64,000 bases of DNA from positions 1-64,000 of the forward strand of contig NW_020290022.1 in NCBI RefSeq assembly GCF_003144195.1, written 5' to 3'. Shown here piece by piece: positions 57,755 to 64,000 of the stretch (position 1 is the first letter of the stretch; each line of letters opens with the position of its first letter). Both the position numbers and the translations under genes were made by a program. The notes under the pieces were generated by a model. That model saw nothing but the letters and a program-made list of their open reading frames with translations. It had not been told where the DNA came from and searched no databases. This DNA is from Ceraceosorus guamensis (lineage: Eukaryota; Basidiomycota; Exobasidiomycetes; Ceraceosorales; Ceraceosoraceae).

Positions 57755-59990
57755 CTACTTGCCTCTTGCTTTTCCAGTACCTCTGCGTGATCTACCCTTG
57801 CCACGTCCAGAGCCAGCCTGGGTCCATCCCTCTGCACCGCCTCCCAGCTGGGCCTTGATCGGCTCTTGTTGCTCCATGCTGTCCGTCTCTTTCTCGAGCG
57901 GAAAATTGTCCGCACCCTGTGCCAACTCATACTCAAAGGAGGCCACATCGAGCTCGGGCGTCTGATACGGCGTCGAATTGGCAGTGCCACGCGTGACCAA
58001 TTGAGGGCTCGCAGCAGCCTGCCCGAGTTGCAGACCATCCCCTGTCGACTTGGCGCCGCTGCTAGGAAGGAAGACGGTAGGGCTTGGCGCCGGCGCTAAA
58101 GATGCATGCGCATCGTCCAAAGACAACAGAGAAGTCGAATTTTGCACGCAGGCGATGGAGAGGGCAGACTCGGCAGCTTCGGCTCTCGCCGACTCTGCAG
58201 TCAGAGCTTTATCTAACGCTTCTATCAATCGATGAGCATCTGGAGGAGATGAAGAAACAAGAGTCAGAAAAGAAGCCCCGGGTGGTCAGTTGTAGGGCAG
58301 AGATTCTCAGCGGGCGCAAAAACATACCTTCAAGCTCAGAAGTCAGGTCCTCTGAGTGCCCAGTCGTAGCATTTGGCTGACCGGTCCCAGACGTTCTTAC
58401 GTCCCGGAATTGAGCTCGAAGCATCTCCTCAAGCTCTTGATTCTCCTCTTGCAAATCGTGCACTCGTTGCAGTAATCTAATTCCTAAGATTGGTTCTCTC
58501 CTGACCGCTTCATTGTCCCCAGCTTGGACGGGAGTGTCATGTTCAGCAATCCGGTCCGATTCCACTGCTGGAGAGGTTGCAAGATTGCCGGACGTGGTGT
58601 CGGTGACATACGGTCCCTGTTCACCGTCGTTCCGCCCATGCTCCCTTCGAAAAGCTTTCCAAGCTTCCTCAGGTTCAAAGCCAATGGCTTCGAGTCTCAA
58701 AATCCAAGCATCGTCCCTCTTCTTTGCCCTCTCCAAGGCCTTTCGCAGCTCTCCCGCCTGATCTTCAGCCCCAGGATCCGGAAGCTGAGGGAAGTTCGGC
58801 AGAGGTGGAAAGCGAGACAAAGGTGTTTGTCGGACGATTTCAGGGGCGCCAGCACCGATGCCTCCTTGCGTAAAAGCTCGCAAGGTAGTAGGGTGATGCT
58901 GAGGTGCGCTGCTTGACGTCTCCGCAGAGACCTTTGGATGAGCCAGTCCGCCGCCGCCGCCGAATGGCAAGGGCCTGTTTGGGGAGCCAGGCGACGCCTG
59001 GTACGCTCCGCCTCCGCGAGGTCGACCCCCATTCCACTCGTGTTGCTGCGCGTGTATTGCTGCGCTACTGATACCCGCGCCTTGCGGCCCGTGAAAGGTG
59101 GCGCCAAGAGCAGGACTGGAGAGACCACTTTGAGGTTGAGATTGTTGAGTTGAAACGTGAGTAGAAGGCGGTGGCTTTGCAGGAAGTTTCAAATTGAGAG
59201 GCAAGGAGCTCAGAGATCGAGCAGGCGAAGTCGTCGTTCCGGTCCTTGCTGAGAAGGAGACATCGGTTGAAGTGGTTCGATCAGCCGCTCGATCTGGTGT
59301 CTCCGTCCCGCCAACGCCAGAGCCAGTGCTCGGAGAGGCCGATTCCGGCGGTAGCCCAGCTTCGGATCTTGCACCAGGACTAGCACTCGTATTGTTTGCA
59401 GCGCCGCCTTGATTGTGAGCTACACCGCTCGTCGAAGCTTGCCACGATGCAGCAGGCTCAGACGAGCGCTTCGGGCCCATGTTGCGATATCCGCTGCTCT
59501 GTCTGGCGCCTCCTCTTTGATGCTGATATCGGTTTGCATAGCCATCAGGCCTCGACTGAGCGTACTGAGGGGGATGTGGATGTTGGTAGCCTTCATTCGG
59601 CAACGGCGCGGAGACATAGGGAGAGTGTCCGTACACTTGACCATATTGTTGAGGATACGTCTGTTGATAATACATTTGGTGAGGTTGAGCGGTGTAGTAG
59701 GTAGGCAGACCATTTGGATCATAGTAGGCCGACGAAGGACCTGCAATGGCATACATGTGCATGTTTCCCTGCGCGAATTCTTGTGGCATCGGCTGGTAAG
59801 GGTTGTAGGGCCTGCCTGAGCCGTTTGTGGATGGACCCATTGCATTGTGAGATGACTGCTGCATGTAGACTGCCTCGCTGCCTCCTCCATTTCCCATCTC
59901 TGCCTGCGCTGCGTGATGGTAGGCTCCATCTTGCGACTGCGAATTGAGACTTGCATCCGCTTGCTCCGAATTCGTTTGTACCTCACTCAT
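57755..59990 (-). CDS. Tyr/Gln/Pro-rich protein with coiled coil and RG-rich tail
   Basis: Exons 59990-58328 and 58239-57755, 715 residues. The intron (GTATGT donor, CTCCAG acceptor, 88 bases) is in phase 1 and joins two halves of one helix, TSELE and DAHRLIEALDKAL. The first 150 residues are prion-like, rich in Tyr, Gln, Pro and Asn (QPHQMYYQQTYPQQYGQVYG). A long disordered Ser/Gly/Pro middle follows. Residues about 430-480 form a charged helix (ELRKALERAKKRDDAWILRL) with a short EAWKAF motif. A coiled coil lies at about 525-590. The end is Gly/Arg/Lys-rich (GRGKGRSRRGTGKARGK), typical of RNA-associated proteins. An RNA-granule or mRNA-binding role is a reasonable guess; no RRM or KH domain is visible. 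Confidence 0.78.
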
Positions 59991-60909
59991 CTTGACAGGA
60001 ACTGTAGGGCTTCGGGCCGGAGGACTGCGCGTGCTACAATGAGAGGCTCCAAAGGCAACTTTACAGTGTGACGTAGCAGCTCGAACGAGTGAGCCATCCG
60101 CTTGGCAGCGTTGGCATGCGTCACAGACTTTGCTTGGCTGCGCTTTTGAACATAGAGGGAATGGTCTAATTTGGAGGCGTGTGCATTTGCGAGTAGGAGT
60201 ACTGCCGATCACGTCCCTTTTGACGTATCTCTACTCTCACTGTCGTACCAAGACTCGGTGCGTCGAGGAGTGAGGGGAGGCAAGTGAGCAGTGCGAGAGT
60301 GGGACATATGGCTGACTGGATGAAGAAGGTGTCGATTGGGACATGGTGTGTACACGCTTGATGAGCCGTCGAGTCCACCTTCATCAGCAGCAGCGTGACA
60401 TCAATTTTGGTAGCTCTGCGCTGGTGCATGCATCAGCAGCACGGGGCACGCGCTGCGATCGAGGAATTTGTGCCGGCTGATGAATCCGAGGATTCGTGGT
60501 TGAGTGCATGAGGCCGTGCACGCATCGATGCTTTCTGTCACCGCGGAGCATTCACATTCACATTGCTGCTCGTGACGCGCGAACTGCACCGCGTGAGACC
60601 GTCTATAGCTGATGCGACACGCAGAGAGAAGGCGAACGCGAGGGTCTGGACCGGTGCCTCCTTTCCATGCTGCTCTCTCACCATCTTCACACACACTGTA
60701 CGACTAGCTGACGCGGGCGCCTCCTCTGAGACATTCCCCTCTCTGGCAAGCATCACACAACGCTCGACTACCACGCATCGCGCAGAGCACCTGACGGGAG
60801 GTGCTTGCATCGCCCGAGATCCAATCCGCGCTTCATCTCGTCTCTGCCTCGCAAGTCGTTCACTTAATATTTTGACTGTGCATCAGCAACTTACCCAGTC
60901 GAAGGCAGG
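59991..60909. promoter_or_regulatory. Divergent promoter region (RG-tail gene / GET1)
   Basis: About 920 bases shared by two divergent genes. A GATTCGTGGTT motif variant lies at about 60490. No gene is supportable. The minus frame stays open to 60212 upstream of the chosen ATG, so an earlier start in the minus gene cannot be fully excluded. Confidence 0.45.
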
Positions 60910-61981
60910 ATGCATCCAGCTCTACTGATCATCCTCGTGGTGCTCTTCTCTACTCTGCTCTCAAGCATCGGTCACGCTCGTCTATCCACGCTCATCCTAC
61001 CCATCTGGCTACGTCTCACTTCCGCCTCGACATTAGCCGCGAATCAAAGGGCAAAAAAGGAGTTGTTGCAGAACAGATTATTACTTGGACAGACTTCGGC
61101 TCAGGATGATTTTAGCAAATGGGCAAAGATCAGGAGAAAGGTGGACAAGCTGACTCAGGAGATCGAGGGCAGTAGTGAGTGGCTTTGAGAGGTGCAAAGT
61201 TGGCCGCAGGCTCCTGGCAATAGTTTTCCGGGAGTTTTTGTAAAAATGCCAGCATGACCGTGATGCATCTGATGAACAGCGCTGGCAAAAGAGAAGGGGC
61301 ATGGCCTCAAGTTGAAGTGGACACGGACTGTGCGCTGGATCTAGGGAATAGCAACACATACTGCAGCTGCGAGCGGTAGTAGGTTTTGCTCCCGAGAGCC
61401 TGCCTCCTTCAACAGGCGCGGCACCGCCTCGGCACAGGCAGCGCATACATGGCAGCTAACGCAATCACCTACTGACTGAAGACTCTCGCGCCTTTGTTCC
61501 GCAGACGCAAAGCTTCAGTCTGCTCAATCAACCTTGACGCTGCTCGTTCGAGCAGGTCTGATTGTGCTCACCACAGTGATGCCCTTCCTGGTCACTTCCT
61601 ACCACTCCAAGACGCCCATGTTCTTCCTTCCTCCCGCTGCGGCCGGTACGAGGGAGGGAAGCACCTGGTTCGGACCTATCGGATGGGCTCTGAGTCTGGC
61701 TGCTGCGCCCGCTGGTAAGTTTGGGGGAGTACACGCCTGTCAAAGAAAGGCACCTGTATGCTGACTTTGTCATAACCCTCCAACGCCGCCCAGGATCGGT
61801 CTCGGCAGGTGCCTGGTCCGCAGTGGTCACTCGAGTGTTTACGCTGCTCATCTCGGGCGTGAAAGATGTGATGCCCTCGGCCTCATCGGATACGAAGAGT
61901 GCAAAGCCGACAGAGAAGCAATCTCAGACAGAAGCGAAAAAGAGCGCCAGCATTGAATCCGTAAAGGAGAAGTCTTCGTGA
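60910..61981 (+). CDS. GET1: GET1, tail-anchored protein receptor subunit
   Basis: ER membrane receptor (WRB/CHD5 family) that, with Get2, takes tail-anchored proteins from Get3 and inserts them. Exons 60910-61174, 61505-61714 and 61794-61981, 220 residues, the normal length. An N-terminal membrane helix (ALLIILVVLFSTLLSSIG) is followed by the cytosolic coiled coil that contacts Get3, with the family motif DFSKWAKIRRKVDKL. Two more helices follow (VRAGLIVLTTVMPFLVTSYH, and WSAVVTRVFTLLISGVKDVM after the last splice) and a charged Lys/Ser/Glu tail. Both splice phases fit. The first intron, 330 bases, is several times longer than the others in this window. Confidence 0.93.
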
Positions 61982-62376
61982 AGATGACGTGCTCTGCAAT
62001 GAGGACATGCTTTGTAGACTTTTTTTGCGCGCCAGAGCTTCTTCAGTCAGAGGGATCAAATACTAAAGTGTGGGCTACCCGCACAGTGCGCGAGATTTGT
62101 CGAACTTGTGTGGTGGTTGAGACAATTGAGTGATGACGGTCGTGAGACGAACACGCATCTGACAAGCTTCTCTTGCGGGAGGCATGCCGAACCGAGCTCA
62201 CTCGTGCGGTCGGGCAGGCATTCGAAAGCGTGGACCTGACGCGCACACATCCAACACATGCCGCACTGCATCAGAGGGCAGTGAAAGCCATCCATCGTCG
62301 AAGATATGCGGCCATGCGCCCTTCCCAATACCAGTGATTCGTGGTCAATCGCTGTATGCCCTCCAATTCGATGAGA
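61982..62376. other. Intergenic region between convergent GET1 and COA6
   Basis: About 395 bases of shared 3' flank. No gene seen. A GATTCGTGGTCAATCG motif variant lies at about 62337. Confidence 0.45.
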
Positions 62377-62936
62377 TCATGCTGGACCAGCACCGGGGGC
62401 GGGACCGGAGCCGGCTGGAATGGCGCCCTGTGCGAACATGAGCTTTTGCCTCTCTTCGAGCACCTTTCGCTTGTTGAAGTATTCCACCTGTTCAGGCGCA
62501 TATAGGGGACGTGTGCAAAAGCATGAGCGAGAGCGAGACCTCGAGTCGAGCCTAGTCGAGTCGGAGACTTGGGTGACACACACATGCGCCCAAGTAGGCA
62601 CTCGAGGGGCTACGAATCACTCACCCAGCTTCTAGCGCAATGTTCCTCATACCCGTCCCTCAGGTGCTTACAAGGATCTCTGCTCCGCTCCTCCTCCACA
62701 TTCACTGCTCCGCGTTTCCTCTGCTCTTCAAGTGCGGCTTTCCCGATGGGTCCTTTACCCTCGTTGGTAATGTCCGTACCGGGAGGTACCTGAATACCTT
62801 TGGATGTGAGACAGGAATAATAAGCGTCGCGAGATGACCAGCAGGCTTGACGGGCTGAGCGGGTTGGAACGTTGTCGGTGTTGCCGCCAGCGCTCGTGCT
62901 GGAGCTGGCTTTTGGGGTGGAACTGAACCAACCCAT
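62377..62936 (-). CDS. COA6: Cytochrome c oxidase assembly factor COA6
   Basis: Small CHCH-type protein of the mitochondrial intermembrane space that helps deliver copper to cytochrome oxidase subunit 2. Exons 62936-62625 and 62487-62377, 140 residues, with a 137-base intron in phase 0. It begins MGWF, as many relatives do. The signature cysteine pairs are present: CX9C in ACWSSRDAYYSCL and CX10C in CKHLRDGYEEHC. The splice restores ARSWVEYFNKRKVLEERQK, the expected end of the fold. The Ala/Pro/Gly tail is variable in the family. It shares an upstream region of about 600 bases with ALG12. Confidence 0.92.
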
Positions 62937-63539
62937 CGTGAGACGTGTTGCCTCTGATCTTTGTGCGCTTGATCAGACAGTGGACTTTGTCGCAGAATCT
63001 GTGGGCGTCGGATATTGATGGGAGCGAAGAGACTGCGGTAAAGTGCTTGATATGGAGCTGGGTGGAAGCTGGGGAGAAGGCGGGAGCAAGCGATTAGAAG
63101 GGAAGTGCCTCACTCGCCACTACGCTACACTCACGACTCACACTCGGCTGACTCTTCTGTTGTAAGGCTGACTTTAGCTGAGGAAGCACGCGTACGTTTT
63201 GATCGAACTCATCAGGCTCTGGCTCCGAAGAGGCGAAGTGAGGTTGCCATACACGTGACCATATCCTCCACACGAATCCACACAGAAGTAGCGCGCAGCA
63301 TATGCAAAGCGCGAGGCACGAGGGAGCTTCTTGGCTGCCGGCGAGTCTGATGAGTTGTGTGAGTGTGCTTCTGTCAGGTCGCGTGTGCAGGTTGCACCTT
63401 GCTGCCAGCCATGCAGCTAGCTATATAGCATCAAAGCTCTTGCGCCCAACACAAGACCGGATCGTCCGGCATTCAGAGAGTCATACCATCTTCACTCTGA
63501 CTGGCAAGTCGTGCTCTCCCTGTGCTTCAGCGCGATTCC
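62937..63539. promoter_or_regulatory. Divergent promoter region (COA6 / ALG12)
   Basis: Shared upstream DNA of two divergent genes, with ACTCACGACTCACACTC near 63130, a variant of the dispersed motif. No gene is supportable. Confidence 0.45.
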
Positions 63540-64000
63540 ATGACAGGCCGGAGGCTCAACAGCATGTCGCTATCCGACGTTTCCCCAGCTCTCAGCGCTC
63601 TGCTACACTTGTCGCACATCCTGCCCATCTTCCTAGCGCCGCACACCAAAGTTGAAGAATCCTTCAGCACGCAAGCTATTCACGACGTGCTAGTCTGGGG
63701 ATCTGATGCCTTTTTGGCATCACATGCCAGTATTCGTCAGGATGCTTTGAGGCGCTTCGATCATTTGGAATTTCCTGGTGCTGTGCCCAGGAGCTTCTTA
63801 CCGCCAGCTGTGTTTGCAGCTATCGCTGCACCTGTCCTTTTCGCGCTGCGACTGGCTGGGGTTGTGAGGGATAGCTTCGAAGCCCAGACTGTACGTGAGT
63901 GAGTGAAGGGCTGATGCGCTGGTGGGGTTGCTCCGCGAGGAACTGACAGAGGGAGCGTGCTGCGCAGTTCGCATACTGCTCGCTGAGCTTCATCTCTGGA
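63540..64000 (+). CDS. ALG12: ALG12 alpha-1,6-mannosyltransferase, 5' part
   Basis: GT22-family ER membrane enzyme that adds the eighth mannose to the dolichol-linked N-glycan precursor. Exon 1, 63540-63890, and the start of exon 2, 63968 to the window end; the rest lies outside. The N-terminal helix (LSALLHLSHILPIFLAP) is followed by the lumenal family motif HTKVEESFSTQAIHDVLVWG and by RRFDHLEFPGAVPRSFLPP, which match ALG12 closely, rather than ALG9 or PIGB. A GTACGT donor and GCGCAG acceptor in phase 0 join QT to FAYCSLSFISG. The 77-base intron fits the local size. The ATG at 63540 is the first in frame; two further Met follow within 25 residues. Confidence 0.92.

Noticed and set aside
1-64000. 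Mobile elements, CRISPR arrays, rRNA
   Set aside because: No reverse-transcriptase, integrase or transposase motifs, long terminal or inverted repeats, regularly spaced repeats or rRNA sequence were recognised in either strand by reading. A profile search would be needed to exclude old remnants.

Overview
This window looks like nuclear DNA of a basidiomycete fungus, most likely from the smut lineage (Ustilaginomycotina). The evidence is: GC-rich coding sequence; short GT-AG introns, mostly about 58-140 bases, with GTGAGT/GTAAGT donors; fungal-type genes (MDM10, VMA21, GET1, kinesin-8, ALG12, COA6); very long disordered Ser/Ala/Gln-rich proteins; and an intergenic motif, ATTCACGATT / AATCGTGAAT, that I associate from memory with smut genomes. 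The species cannot be named. No bacterial, plasmid, CRISPR, rRNA, tRNA or intact mobile-element signal was found by reading.

Layout. 1-2.3 kb: 3' part of a Lys/Glu/Ala coiled-coil protein. 2.8-4.2 kb (-): MYG1 exonuclease. 6.0-6.7 kb (+): a putative secreted or membrane protein. 7.8-9.3 kb (+): a peroxisomal enoyl-CoA hydratase ending in SKL. It converges on 9.8-13.2 kb (-), a fungal HypX/HoxX-like protein with an N10-formyl-THF transferase domain, a crotonase domain and a long disordered tail. 16.3-18.3 kb (-): a secreted pectinesterase-like protein interrupted by a repeat array. 19.3-19.7 kb (+): a possible small two-exon gene. 20.4 kb (-): VMA21. 21.3-22.9 kb (+): unknown acidic protein. 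24.1-27.7 kb (+): kinesin-8 (Kip3). 28-30 kb (-): DHA1-type MFS transporter with at least seven introns. 31.1-33.1 kb (-): MDM10. 33.1-34.9 kb: unresolved, possibly coding. 35.0-36.4 kb (+): hypothetical ORF. 36.4-44.3 kb: about 8 kb with no convincing gene. 44.3-47.3 kb (+), 48.2-53.4 kb (-) and 57.8-60.0 kb (-): three large low-complexity proteins, the second with a CUE-like C terminus. 54.9-56.1 kb (-): His/Pro-rich single-pass membrane protein. 60.9-62.0 kb (+): GET1. 62.4-62.9 kb (-): COA6. 63.5 kb to the end (+): 5' end of ALG12.

The genes form no cluster. Most are housekeeping genes: organelle contact (MDM10), ER membrane insertion (GET1), V-ATPase assembly (VMA21), N-glycan assembly (ALG12), cytochrome oxidase copper delivery (COA6), microtubule length control (Kip3) and mitochondrial/nuclear RNA handling (MYG1). 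The item most worth following is the HypX-like protein. Its bacterial relatives make the CO ligand of [NiFe]-hydrogenase from formyl-CoA, yet fungi have no [NiFe]-hydrogenase. Its neighbour is a second crotonase-fold gene with a peroxisomal signal.

Exon boundaries were worked out by hand from reading frame, splice consensus and remembered family alignments. They are hypotheses until checked with RNA data.
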